From Mesorhizobium loti (GTDB lineage: Bacteria > Pseudomonadota > Alphaproteobacteria > Rhizobiales > Rhizobiaceae), in assembly GCF_013170705.1 (NCBI RefSeq), contig NZ_CP033334.1, positions 868,001 through 932,000 on the forward strand: a DNA stretch of 64,000 nt. Reading direction: 5' to 3'. The notes under the pieces were generated by a model that was not told where the DNA came from, made no database searches, and saw nothing but the letters and a program-made list of their open reading frames with translations. Positions 16,441-24,893 of the stretch are shown here, piece after piece (the stretch's first letter is position 1; the number at the start of each line of letters is the position of its first letter). Made by a program: the position numbers and the translations under genes.

Positions 16441-18477
16441 GTGGAAACGGACGTGGAATCCGCACCATCGAGGCTGGACGGCGACATGCCGCGCCTGTCC
16501 GTGCGCCTGCTCGGACCGCTGGAAATCTTGCGTAATGGGACGCCAGTCGCGCTGCCGGCATCGCGCAAGCTGCGCGCGCTGCTCGCCTATCTGGCGCTGG
16601 CGCCGCACGCCGTGGGGCGCAGCCGCCTGTGCGAGCTATTGTGGGACGTGCCCAACGATCCGCGGGGCGAGTTGCGCTGGTACCTGAGCAAGCTGCGCGC
16701 GGCCCTCGACACGCCGGTCCGGCGCCGGGTGGAGACACGGGGCGACACGGTGGCGCTTGATCTCGATGGCTGCCTTGTCGATGCACTGGACGTCACTCGC
16801 GCCGCCGCGCAAGGGATCGGCACGCTCGATAGGGAGCGGTTGCGGGCGCTGTCGGAACTCTTCGCCGGCGATTTGCTCGACGGGCTGGAGCTCGAGCGCA
16901 GCCCGCTTTTCGACAGCTGGCTGATCGCCCAGCGCCGACGTTTCCAGGCGTACCACGCCGCCGTGCTCGAACAGCTTGCCGTAAACCATCCGGCGGGCTC
17001 GCCCGAAACGTCCATGCAACTCGACAAATGGGTCGAGCTGGCGCCGTTCGACACGCGCGCGCATCTGGCCTTGCTGTCCAATCTGGCGGAGCGCGGCGCC
17101 ATCGGCGCGGCCGAGGAGCATCTGGCTTCTGCGGCTCGCCTGTTCCAATCGGAAGAGCTTGATTTCGCTCCGCTTCGCGCGGCCTGGCAGACAATCCGTG
17201 ACCAACGGTCCGGCAACTCGCTGAAGGCGCAACCAGCCTGCCTGTCCACACCATCGCAATTGGCAGTCCCATCGGATGCCGGCACGGTCGAGCCAAGCCA
17301 GGCCTCGCTGGCGGTGATGCCGTTTGTCGAGGAAGCCGGCGAAGGCACACGCGGCGGGCTTGCCGACGGCTTCACCCATGACATCATCACCCGCCTCGCC
17401 AAACTCCGCGATTTCTTCGTCATCGCGCGCGGATCGGTGTTTGCGCTGGCCGAAAAGACCATCGCGCCGGAAGAAGCCGGCAGAAAACTTGGCGTCGACT
17501 ATGTCGCCACCGGCATGGTGCGCAACACGGCCGGCCGGCTGATCGTCAGCGTCGAGCTCGTCGAGGTGCGCACGGCCAGGATCGTCTGGGCCGAGACCTT
17601 CGAGCGCCGGCCCGACGACATCTTTGCCGTGCTCGACGATATCGGCGACAGCATCGTGTCGTCGATCTCGGCCGAGATCGAAACGGTCGAGCGCAACCGC
17701 GCCATGCTGAAGGCACCCAATTCGCTCAACGCCTGGGAGGCCTACCATCGCGGCCTCTGGCACATGTACCGCTTCACCCAGGCCGAGAACGAGCAGGCGC
17801 GGCAATTCTTCGACAAGGCCTTGCAGCTGGACCCCACCTTTGCCCGCGCCTATGCCGGCCTGTCGTTCACCCACTGGCAGAACGCGTTCCAGCGCTGGGG
17901 CGACCGCGACCGCGAAAGCGCGCTGGCCTATGAGAGCGCCGGGCACAGCCTGCTGGTCGACGACCACAATCCGGCCGCGCACTGGGCGATGGGCCGGGCG
18001 CTGTGGCTGCGCGGCGAGCAGGACGGATCGCTGTCCGAACTGGGGCGGGCGGTGGATCTCAGCCCGAATTTCGCGCTCGGCCATTACGCGCTGTCCTTCG
18101 TCCACTCGCAGTCGGGCGACCCGCGGGCGGCGATAAGTTCCTCCGACCATTCGCGCCATCTCAGCCCCTTCGACCCGCTGCTGTTCGGCATGCTGGGGTC
18201 ACGCGCGATGTCGCATGTACGGCTCGGCCAGTTCGAAGAGGCGGCCGACTGGGCGCTGAAGGCGGCGGCGCGGCCGAACGCGCATACCATCATCCTGGCG
18301 ATTGCCGCGCACTGCCTGGCGCTGGCCGGCCGGCTCGACGAGGCACGCGGCTTTGCCGCCGCCATCCGCAAGACACTGCCTGACTACCGCGCCGACGATT
18401 TCATCGGCACGTTCCGCTTCGATCCCGATGCCGAGGCGCTGTTCCGGCAAGGCGCAAGGCGCATCGGGCTCAGCTGA
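16441..18477 (+). CDS. BTAD/SARP-type transcriptional activator with TolB-like and TPR domains
   Basis: A 678-residue regulator. The GTG at 16441 is chosen because GGGAG lies five bases before it; ATG 16486 is an alternative. Residues about 20-115 form a winged-helix head (LSVRLLGPLEILRNG, then RSRLCELLWD), followed to about 240 by a bacterial transcriptional activation (BTAD) helical domain. A TolB-N-like domain comes next (SLAVMPFVEEAGEGT, ADGFTHDIITRLAKL), then TPR repeats to the end. It is transcribed away from the cysteine-synthase-like/decarboxylase operon across a 200-bp divergent region, so it is the obvious candidate regulator. Confidence 0.85.
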   Translation: METDVESAPSRLDGDMPRLSVRLLGPLEILRNGTPVALPASRKLRALLAYLALAPHAVGRSRLCELLWDVPNDPRGELRWYLSKLRAALDTPVRRRVETRGDTVALDLDGCLVDALDVTRAAAQGIGTLDRERLRALSELFAGDLLDGLELERSPLFDSWLIAQRRRFQAYHAAVLEQLAVNHPAGSPETSMQLDKWVELAPFDTRAHLALLSNLAERGAIGAAEEHLASAARLFQSEELDFAPLRAAWQTIRDQRSGNSLKAQPACLSTPSQLAVPSDAGTVEPSQASLAVMPFVEEAGEGTRGGLADGFTHDIITRLAKLRDFFVIARGSVFALAEKTIAPEEAGRKLGVDYVATGMVRNTAGRLIVSVELVEVRTARIVWAETFERRPDDIFAVLDDIGDSIVSSISAEIETVERNRAMLKAPNSLNAWEAYHRGLWHMYRFTQAENEQARQFFDKALQLDPTFARAYAGLSFTHWQNAFQRWGDRDRESALAYESAGHSLLVDDHNPAAHWAMGRALWLRGEQDGSLSELGRAVDLSPNFALGHYALSFVHSQSGDPRAAISSSDHSRHLSPFDPLLFGMLGSRAMSHVRLGQFEEAADWALKAAARPNAHTIILAIAAHCLALAGRLDEARGFAAAIRKTLPDYRADDFIGTFRFDPDAEALFRQGARRIGLS

Positions 18478-18479
18478 TT

Positions 18480-18532
18480 TAGAGCAGTTCCGGATGGCAA
18501 CCGTTCATACTTTTCCTGGAATTGCTCCAGGC
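18480..18532. repeat. Dispersed short repeat with hairpin potential
   Basis: Reads AGAGCAGTTCCGGA, a short loop containing AACCGTTCATACTTT, then TCCTGGAATTGCTC. The ends are inverted repeats of each other with one or two mismatches. It belongs to the same family as 11637-11690 and 31014-31064. It follows the stop of the BTAD regulator by two bases and could act as its terminator, although there is no T-run. Confidence 0.6.
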
Positions 18533-18618
18533 TTGAATCTCCCGTTAACGAAGTCGGAAGGAGTTGTTTAACCGTTCACCTCTATGTGACCTCCCGGGGG
18601 GTCCATGGCGAAGTGAGT

Positions 18619-18801
18619 ATGATGAGCGACAGCCCCGACAAGCGCAGCAACGAATGGCGCGCCATTCTCCACGTACAGGCCCGTGTCGCCGTGCTGTTCG
18701 TTCCGGTTGTCGCCAGCCTGCTGATCATAGCGGCACTTGCCGGCAACGAACGCAAATCCGTTCCCGATGTCGACCGCACGGTAACCGGGTCGGTGCGATA
18801 G
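18619..18801 (+). CDS. Small single-span membrane protein
   Basis: A 60-residue protein: a charged N-terminal 18 residues, one hydrophobic segment (VAVLFVPVVASLLIIAALAG, about residues 24-43) and a short polar tail. The frame extends upstream to an ATG at 18586, but the tandem ATGs at 18619 and 18622 give the more compact product; neither has a strong ribosome site. It precedes the YkvA-family gene by 77 bp in the same direction. I see no homology-based function. Confidence 0.45.
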   Translation: MMSDSPDKRSNEWRAILHVQARVAVLFVPVVASLLIIAALAGNERKSVPDVDRTVTGSVR

Positions 18802-18878
18802 ACGTCACGACAGCCGGCCGCGAATGCCGGCCGATGTGCGCTATTGGGCGCGTCATCCTTTGGCGCTACAGTCATCCA

Positions 18879-19265
18879 ATGGCTACTGCACTGCGCGAAT
18901 GGGCCCGAGCGATCAAGCGCGACGTGCATGCGCTCTACCTTGCCGCGCGCGATCCCCGAACGCCGTGGTACGCCAAGGCGCTTGCCGTCTGTGTCGCGGG
19001 CTACGCCTTGTCTCCAATCGACCTGATTCCCGATTTCATCCCCTTGGTTGGTTACCTCGATGATGCGATCCTGGTTCCCTTGGGAATCCTTGCCGTGGTA
19101 AAGATGATACCGCCCGAGGTCATGGCAGAGCACAGGGAGGCCGCCGCTCTTGCCGTCGACAGGCCCGTGAGCCGCAGCGCGGCGGTGATCATCGCCTGCA
19201 TATGGGTCGTCTCGGTCGCGCTGGCGGGATGGCTGGCATATCGATACTTCACCGGCCGATCTTGA
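18879..19265 (+). CDS. YkvA family (DUF1232) membrane protein
   Basis: A 128-residue protein with the DUF1232 signature ALSPIDLIPDFIPLVGYLDD at about residues 43-62, preceded by a helical RDPRTPWYAK segment. Two further hydrophobic stretches follow (about 65-78 and 101-120), the second a clear transmembrane helix near the C-terminus. The start at 18879 is the ATG closest to the domain; the longer frame from 18564 overlaps the small membrane gene. The family's function is unknown. Confidence 0.85.
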   Translation: MATALREWARAIKRDVHALYLAARDPRTPWYAKALAVCVAGYALSPIDLIPDFIPLVGYLDDAILVPLGILAVVKMIPPEVMAEHREAAALAVDRPVSRSAAVIIACIWVVSVALAGWLAYRYFTGRS

Positions 19266-19368
19266 AGCCGCGTCCTGTAAGGTGCAACAGCGCAATGGCG
19301 CTCCCGATTGCGTTTTTGGAGCGACATCCATCGGCATGGGTTTTCGTGGTTGGTTGTGAGGTGGGTTC

Positions 19369-19851
19369 TTGAAGCGCATCGATGAACACCGCATCCACCA
19401 GATCTTCGAAGTCAGCCTATGGCTGAAGGGCGCGCATGCCCTGACCGAATGCGTCGGCGGAATTCTGCTCTATGTCGTCACCACCGATACCATTGCCTCC
19501 TGGGTCAATGCCCTCACCGCGGAGGAATTGATCGAGGATCCCAACGATTTCATCGCCGGCCATCTGTCGCGGATGGCAAGCCATTTTTCGGTCGCCAGCA
19601 AGGAGTTTTATGCCTTCTACCTGCTTAGCCACGGCCTGATAAAACTTGCCTTGGTGGTCGGGCTTTTGAGAGGCAAGCTCTGGTCTTACCCTGCCTCGCT
19701 CGCGGCTTTGGGCTTGTTCATGGTCTATCAAGTCTACCGCTACTCATACACCCAATCATTCGGCCTGCTGGTCCTGACCGTCTTCGATGCGGTCGTCATG
19801 GTGTTGATCTGGCACGAATGGAGGATCGTGCGGCAGCACAAGCCGGCATGA
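19369..19851 (+). CDS. DUF2127 family membrane protein
   Basis: A 160-residue integral membrane protein with about four hydrophobic helices (near residues 20-38, 82-100, 105-122 and 130-148). The start appears to be TTG at 19369, with a GAGGTGGG stretch seven bases upstream. The opening IHQIFEVSLWLKGAHALTE and the central SKEFYAFYLLSHGLIKLALV are typical of DUF2127. The function is unknown. Gene order with the YkvA-like protein suggests a small membrane-protein cluster. Confidence 0.8.
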   Translation: MKRIDEHRIHQIFEVSLWLKGAHALTECVGGILLYVVTTDTIASWVNALTAEELIEDPNDFIAGHLSRMASHFSVASKEFYAFYLLSHGLIKLALVVGLLRGKLWSYPASLAALGLFMVYQVYRYSYTQSFGLLVLTVFDAVVMVLIWHEWRIVRQHKPA

Positions 19852-20032
19852 TGGTTGCGTTGGCGGCCTTGTCCCTGTTTCCTGGACGTCGGCACATGGA
19901 CCGACGGATCGATGGCGGACGCTGTCGCGGTCCGGCTACAAACGCCTGACCGCTAGGGAGCGCCCTTGCCTTGCCGGCGGAACCCCACGCACCGTCGGAC
20001 ATTGTGTCCCAGGACAGCCCTTGGAGGACATG

Positions 20033-20206
20033 ATGACCAGAGCTTTCGATATAAACGACAACACGGAAGAAAATCCGAAACGCCCGCCGCAGCCTGAGAC
20101 CGGTGACGACCTCAGGAAAAAGAAGGTCGAAGGAAAAGCCTTCCAGGTGAATGAGAACAGCGTCGACAATCCGGCATCCGCGCCGGTGACGCCGAAGCGG
20201 GACTGA
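20033..20206 (+). CDS. Small hydrophilic hypothetical protein
   Basis: A 57-residue, charged, Pro/Lys/Asp-rich and probably disordered protein (FDINDNTEENPKRPPQPETG). GGAGG lies five bases before the ATG at 20033; the ATG at 20030 is too close to it. The repeated pattern NDNTEENP and NENSVDNP at the two ends hints at an internal duplication. No family is recognised. Confidence 0.55.
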   Translation: MTRAFDINDNTEENPKRPPQPETGDDLRKKKVEGKAFQVNENSVDNPASAPVTPKRD

Positions 20207-20231
20207 TCAAAGGAAGATGGCGTGCGCCTTG

Positions 20232-20771
20232 TCAGGGCGTGCCTTCCGGCAGCATTCGCTTGAGCACGTCATCCCTACGGATGAAATGATGCCACAGCGC
20301 CGCTGCCGCATGCACGCCGGCAAGGATGAGGATCGAATTGGCGCAGAGGCTGTGCAGCTCCCTGATGAACCGGGCCGTGTCGCGATCCGGCGGAACTGGA
20401 GCCGGGATGGTGAAAAGGCCGAAGAAACTCAAGGCATCGCCCCTGTACCAGGTCAGCAAGATGCCGAGCACGGGAATGGCCATCAGCAGCGCGTAAAGCG
20501 CAAGATGCGCGACTTTGGCCGCACTTCGTTCAAGCGGTGACATTTCCTGCGGCAGGCCGGGCGTCCCCAGCGTCAGCCGCAGGCCGACACGGATGACGAC
20601 CAGCGCGAAAAGCAGCAGCCCGAACGAAATATGCAGCCACCAGACCATCGCCCGCCCCGGATCGCCGCGCGGAAAAACCTCCTCGACGTAAGTCAAGCCA
20701 TAAAGGCCGATGACCAGCAGGAACACTGCCCAGTGAATGGCTTTCTGCGCGCTTGTGTAGGTGGGGTGCAT
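20232..20771 (-). CDS. Cytochrome b561
   Basis: A 179-residue inner-membrane di-heme cytochrome b561 of the CybB type. Four transmembrane helices are visible, with candidate heme-ligand histidines His13, His47, His140 and His154. The family moves electrons between quinols and acceptors and has been linked to superoxide handling. An ICE-like palindrome lies 12 bp upstream of the start codon, which suggests iron-dependent control by Irr. The gene is monocistronic in appearance. Confidence 0.9.
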   Translation of the reverse strand: MHPTYTSAQKAIHWAVFLLVIGLYGLTYVEEVFPRGDPGRAMVWWLHISFGLLLFALVVIRVGLRLTLGTPGLPQEMSPLERSAAKVAHLALYALLMAIPVLGILLTWYRGDALSFFGLFTIPAPVPPDRDTARFIRELHSLCANSILILAGVHAAAALWHHFIRRDDVLKRMLPEGTP

Positions 20772-20783
20772 GCGAGTTTCCAG

Positions 20784-20804
20784 TTTTGAACGTTTCTAAA
20801 CTAG
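20784..20804 (-). promoter_or_regulatory. ICE-like (Irr-box) palindrome before cytochrome b561
   Basis: TTTTGAA, centre CGT, TTCTAAA, then CTAG. The arms match the ICE pattern TTTAGAA-N3-TTCTAAA with one mismatch, and the right arm with its CTAG extension is identical to the mbfA site at 55474-55502. It overlaps the expected promoter or leader of the cytochrome gene. Control by Irr is inferred from motif and position only. Confidence 0.6.
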
Positions 20805-20960
20805 CCGCGATCATGTCAAAGCTTTGGCGGGCGACGATCCTCTTATGAAGGGAACGTCCAGGGGCCGGGCTGTGATGACCGTGATTCGGTGGACACTGGA
20901 ACAGGCAACCTGTCAGTTCGCTGACAACAGGGCATCGGATGGCGCGATGCGTCGGCCAAA

Positions 20961-20987
20961 GAAAAGCCCGCACGAACCGGGCTTTTC
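20961..20987 (-). terminator. Rho-independent terminator after the zinc-finger gene
   Basis: Perfect 10-bp arms GAAAAGCCCG and CGGGCTTTTC with a 7-base loop. On the minus strand the stem is followed by a T-rich stretch (CTTTTCTTTGG). It lies 20 bp past the stop of the UBP zinc-finger gene and so closes the transcript that begins with the cNMP-binding oxidoreductase. Confidence 0.8.
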
Positions 20988-21006
20988 TTCGGATCTCTCG
21001 GCGCCC

Positions 21007-21315
21007 TCAATAAAAGCGCGGGATAGGGCCGTTCTGCGGCGTCGTGCGGTCGCCGAGGTCGAGAAAAACCTCGTCGACATAGCACCAGCCCCAGCCTTCC
21101 GGCGGATCATAGCCCTCGATGATGGGATGGCTGGTGGCGTGAAAATGTTTGGTCGCGTGGCGGTTGGGCGAGTCGTCGCAGCAGCCGACATGGCCGCAGG
21201 TGCGGCAGAGCCGCAGATGCACCCACCACGAGCCGCTCTTCAGGCACTCCTCGCAACCGAGCGCGCTCGGCGTCACGTCCTTGATCCCAGCCGCATGCTT
21301 GCATTCATCCGCCAT
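21007..21315 (-). CDS. UBP-type zinc finger protein
   Basis: A 102-residue stand-alone ZnF-UBP domain, the fold that in eukaryotes binds the free C-terminus of ubiquitin. Ligand-type residues are visible in CKHAAG, GCEECLKSG, LRLCRTCGHVGCCDDS, NRHATKHFHATSHPI. AGGAG precedes the ATG at 21315. It lies 62 bp downstream of the cNMP-binding thioredoxin-reductase-like gene in the same direction, so the two are probably co-transcribed. The bacterial ligand of this domain is not known to me. Confidence 0.9.
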   Translation of the reverse strand: MADECKHAAGIKDVTPSALGCEECLKSGSWWVHLRLCRTCGHVGCCDDSPNRHATKHFHATSHPIIEGYDPPEGWGWCYVDEVFLDLGDRTTPQNGPIPRFY

Positions 21316-21357
21316 CACACTCTCCTGGCCAGTTGAGGCTCAACTCTTCCTTTTTTG

Positions 21358-21402
21358 CGCTTTTCCCGCGAAAACCGTTACACACTTTTCGTGAAATTGC
21401 TG
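21358..21402. repeat. Degenerate dispersed repeat overlapping the 3' end of a gene
   Basis: Contains GAAAACCGTTACACACTTTT then CGTGAAATTGCTGTCC, a diverged member of the family at 11637, 18480 and 31014. It overlaps the last eight or so codons of the oxidoreductase gene, so its C-terminus (SNFTKSV) is encoded by repeat sequence. Confidence 0.5.
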
Positions 21403-23075
21403 TCCGCGGCGTGGCTGGCGTCCCGCGCGAGATAGGCATGCAGCGCCGCGACCACCTGGGCGCCCTCGCCGACAGCCGCCGCGACGCGTTTGACCGAACC
21501 GCAACGTACATCGCCGATGGCAAACACCCCGCTGCGGCTGGTTTCCATCAGACCCCGGTCCGGTCCGAGCTCGGATCCGGTGCGGATGAAACCCTTGGCG
21601 TCCAGCGCCACGTTGCATTGCGCCAGCCAGTCGGTGTTCGGATCGGCACCGATGAACAGGAAGAGATGGCGGATCGGGCGTGTCGTCTGCTGCCCGCTGA
21701 CGCGGTTGCGCCAGCGCACGCTGGCAAGATTGCCTTCCTCGCCCTCCAGCGCCTCGATCTCGGTCTCGGTCAACACCTCGATGTTCGGCTGCGCCTTGAT
21801 GCGCTCGACCAGGTAGCGCGACATCGAGGCATCGAGGCTGCCGCCGCGCGCCAGCAGCGCGACTTTGCGCGCATGGCTGGCGAGGTAGACGGCCGCCTGG
21901 CCGGCCGAATTGCCGGCGCCCACCAGCGCCACCTCCTGGCCGGCGCAAAGCCGCCCTTCGATGGGCGAAGCCCAATAATGCACCGACGTGCCCTCGAACG
22001 GCGACAGGTTGGCGACATCGAGACGCCGGTAGCGCGCGCCGCTGGCGATCACCACGCTGCGGGTGCGCACCGTCTCGCCATCGCCCACATCGAGCAGGTA
22101 GCGGGCGCCTGAATTGTCGGCCGCGGCACTCAGCAGCTTCGCCTCGTCCGGGATCACCATTTCGACGCCGAACTTCTGCGCCTGGTTGTAGGCGCGCGCC
22201 ATCAGCGCCATGCCGGTGATGCCCGTGGGGAACCCGAGATAGTTCTCGATGCGCGAGGAGGCGCCGGCCTGCCCGCCGAAAGCCCGGCAATCGAGCACGA
22301 TGGTCGACAGCCCTTCCGACGCCGCGTAGACCGCCGCCGCCAGCCCCGCCGGCCCGGCGCCGACAATAGCGACGTCATACAGCGTATCGGCATCGATCGG
22401 CCTGAGCAGGCCGATGCAGCGGGCGAGGTCCTTCTCGCCGGGATTCATCAGCAGCCTGCCGTTCGGGCACAGCACGACCGGCAGATGGTGAGGATCGACG
22501 TCGAAGCGCTCTACCAGGGTTTTCGCGCAGGGGTCGCTGGCGGAATCGAGTACACGGTGCGGCTGGCCGCTGCGGGCGAGGAAGCCTTGCAGCCGCAGGA
22601 CATCGGCATTGCCTGATGGTCCGATGATGATCGGCCCGCTGGTGGCGCTTTCCAGGAGCCCGACGCGGCGCAGGATCAGCGCCCGCATGATGCGCTCGCC
22701 GAGATTGGCCTCCTGCACCATAAGGTCGCGCACGCGCCGAGAGGGAATAACAAACGCCTCGACAGGCTCGGCGGCCTCGGCATTGACCAGCGAGGGGCGG
22801 GCCGAAAGCTGCGCCAGTTCGCCAACGAAGCTGCCCGGACCATGGGTGACGATCGTCTCGTGCCGGCCGAGGCCGCCATCCTGGGTGATATCGACCCTGC
22901 CCGACAGCACGACGATCAGGCCGGGCGCCACGTCGCCAGCCCTGATGATGTGCTCGCCGGCTGCATAGAAGCTGGCTTCGCCGAAACGGCGCATGTGGTC
23001 GATGTCGGCCTCGCTCAGCGTTGGGAAGGCCTGATCGCGCCGGGCGCCGAAGATCGCGGTGCTGGATTGAGACAT
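21378..23075 (-). CDS. cNMP-binding domain fused to a thioredoxin-reductase-like FAD/NAD(P) oxidoreductase
   Basis: A 565-residue fusion. The N-terminal about 130 residues are a CRP-type cyclic-nucleotide-binding domain without a DNA-binding helix. A glutaredoxin/thioredoxin-like linker follows to about 235, then an FAD domain (VGAGPAGLAAAVYA) and an NADPH domain (VGAGNSAGQAAVYL). The redox CxxC of true thioredoxin reductases (CATC) is absent: that position reads VHYWASPIEGRL. It therefore cannot reduce thioredoxin by the usual route. The start at 23075 gives MSQSSTAIFG; the longer frame adds a low-quality extension. It is co-directional with the UBP zinc-finger gene. Confidence 0.85.
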   Translation of the reverse strand: MSQSSTAIFGARRDQAFPTLSEADIDHMRRFGEASFYAAGEHIIRAGDVAPGLIVVLSGRVDITQDGGLGRHETIVTHGPGSFVGELAQLSARPSLVNAEAAEPVEAFVIPSRRVRDLMVQEANLGERIMRALILRRVGLLESATSGPIIIGPSGNADVLRLQGFLARSGQPHRVLDSASDPCAKTLVERFDVDPHHLPVVLCPNGRLLMNPGEKDLARCIGLLRPIDADTLYDVAIVGAGPAGLAAAVYAASEGLSTIVLDCRAFGGQAGASSRIENYLGFPTGITGMALMARAYNQAQKFGVEMVIPDEAKLLSAAADNSGARYLLDVGDGETVRTRSVVIASGARYRRLDVANLSPFEGTSVHYWASPIEGRLCAGQEVALVGAGNSAGQAAVYLASHARKVALLARGGSLDASMSRYLVERIKAQPNIEVLTETEIEALEGEEGNLASVRWRNRVSGQQTTRPIRHLFLFIGADPNTDWLAQCNVALDAKGFIRTGSELGPDRGLMETSRSGVFAIGDVRCGSVKRVAAAVGEGAQVVAALHAYLARDASHAADSNFTKSV

Positions 23076-23356
23076 GGTTGCGAGCGTAGCGAAGCAGCCG
23101 CGCGGTTTGAAGCGGTTTGTTCGGGGACTAGCCGGGAGGGGAGGTTTGCCGCGGCGGCCGCGGCCTTCTTCGGTCACGAACCTAGCGCAAATTCCGTGCT
23201 CCCTCGCTCACGGGACGGTCAAAGCGGCGAATCCGCGACATCAGATGGATCTACCCTGAGATAGATCGCGTGGCCTCAGAAAACACTCACGCGCAGTGGA
23301 ACACTGCAGCATCTATGAGGCGCCTCTTGCATCCCTACGCATAATTTCTGCACGGC

Positions 23357-24661
23357 TTAAGTATCAGCTTTTCCATAACGCTTGAATTCCGACAATATAG
23401 ACCCTACCGCGTCAAATTCTGGCTGGAATTTTTTTAGAAGAACTTTTATTTGATCTTCAATTATTTCAACATTCTGAACGTCCTCGACATTCGCCGTATT
23501 ATTTCTAAAAAACTTGGAAAATTTTTTCGCCTTATCGGTCGCGCCATTTTGAAAGCGAATGTTGGCTAGTTTCTTCTCTTCGGCAATAGACTGGATCCTT
23601 TCGATGACCCCCTTGCGAAATTCGTGATCGGCAAGAGGCCCCACTTCAACGTGCAATTTTAACCCACCCCCGTTTTTTTGAGGATTGTTCCACATGTCGA
23701 GCCAAACGATAAGTGGATAGCCGGCCCACCAATCTTCGCAACCAGGCCATTCCAAGGTGTCTTCACCCAATGCCTCATACCAATTCAGCGGGAGAAAGCT
23801 CACATTTGAGTTCGAAAGGGCGTTGAAGATATAGTCCCTTCCACCAATGGAAATCTGACCTAGGTAGTCCGTATTCTCGCCAAAGAGGTTTCGCGCCGCC
23901 AAGGCAAAATCTGAACCCGCGCCGTGTGTTTGGACAAATTCAAGAACTTTCCTATGCTCACGATAAAGCTGCCGAGCCAGTTTTTGCATTTCCAATAGCT
24001 CTTTGCTCATGCCAGTCGCGACCTCTAGGATTTCTATATAGTGGTTCAAGAAAATTCGTACTTCCGCAGAAATCTGATAGGATTCCTGTTTCAGAAAGCG
24101 CTGCAGGAACGTGCATATAGTCGCGTAACGAATTGTTACATAGGAACTGTCTTCCGGCATCTCTTCTGATAAAGTCAGGAAGACGCCTTGTATCAACAGT
24201 TTCGTTTGCGGGCTGCCGCGCGATAGATCAACCAATTCCTCTATTCGATCACGGTACTTCTTTAGCTGCCCGCCATGCTGGACGCTGTGGAATTTGTTCT
24301 CCACAACGAACGCCCAACCATTGCGAGGCGACAGAACAAGAATATCGATGTTATTCCATTCTCGACGAATATCGGCATCGCGCAAATCGGCTTGTGCGAC
24401 TTCCAAAGCCGAGGGGCGACGACCGCTATTCCCGCGCAACGCTTCGGCAAGAAACGACTTCAGGAAATGGTCCCCGAACCCATGTGTTTCTTGGGGGTCC
24501 ATCAGCCAGGCGAGAATGGCGGAATGGCGGATTTCCATCCCTTCCATCCGCATGACCCTGATCGGATTGAAGCGGTTGATATAGGCTTGGATCTGCTGCA
24601 GCTTTTCGTTGTTGACGAAGAGGCTTTCTAGTTCGTCCTGCATTGGCGTGTCTCGCAACAT
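23357..24661 (-). CDS. PD-(D/E)XK nuclease superfamily protein
   Basis: A 434-residue protein whose first third matches PD-(D/E)XK nucleases: RHSAILAWLMDP, then NNIDILVLS with the acidic residue and FVVENKFHS with the E-x-K pair (about residues 105-125). The C-terminal two thirds are of unknown fold. The gene is much more AT-rich than its neighbours and lies just past the 3' end of tRNA-Leu, a classic integration spot, so it was probably acquired. Similar stand-alone genes are often found in defence islands, but no methylase or other partner is present. Start 24661 has AAGGA upstream. Confidence 0.8.
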   Translation of the reverse strand: MLRDTPMQDELESLFVNNEKLQQIQAYINRFNPIRVMRMEGMEIRHSAILAWLMDPQETHGFGDHFLKSFLAEALRGNSGRRPSALEVAQADLRDADIRREWNNIDILVLSPRNGWAFVVENKFHSVQHGGQLKKYRDRIEELVDLSRGSPQTKLLIQGVFLTLSEEMPEDSSYVTIRYATICTFLQRFLKQESYQISAEVRIFLNHYIEILEVATGMSKELLEMQKLARQLYREHRKVLEFVQTHGAGSDFALAARNLFGENTDYLGQISIGGRDYIFNALSNSNVSFLPLNWYEALGEDTLEWPGCEDWWAGYPLIVWLDMWNNPQKNGGGLKLHVEVGPLADHEFRKGVIERIQSIAEEKKLANIRFQNGATDKAKKFSKFFRNNTANVEDVQNVEIIEDQIKVLLKKFQPEFDAVGSILSEFKRYGKADT

Positions 24662-24893
24662 GATCCTTGGAAAGCCAACGGCATCAAATTTCTCGCGGCG
24701 ATGTCATTGACCGCTTGCTCTGTTTCAACAGATTTCATGCTTGGGTGACGACTGGCAATCTATGACGCGAGCGCGATGGCTGGCGTCCACTGATATCTTG
24801 CTAACGCACAATACAAGCTACCTCGCACAGAGATGAGCGAGGCAGATCATCGACTTTACGAGGTGACTTGATCCCGTTGGTAGTCGGGAAAAA

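Noticed and set aside
23178..24893. Duplicate of the tRNA-Leu 3' end flanking the nuclease gene
   Set aside because: I looked for a repeat of the tRNA 3' segment on the far side of the nuclease gene and found none, so integration by a tyrosine recombinase is not shown.
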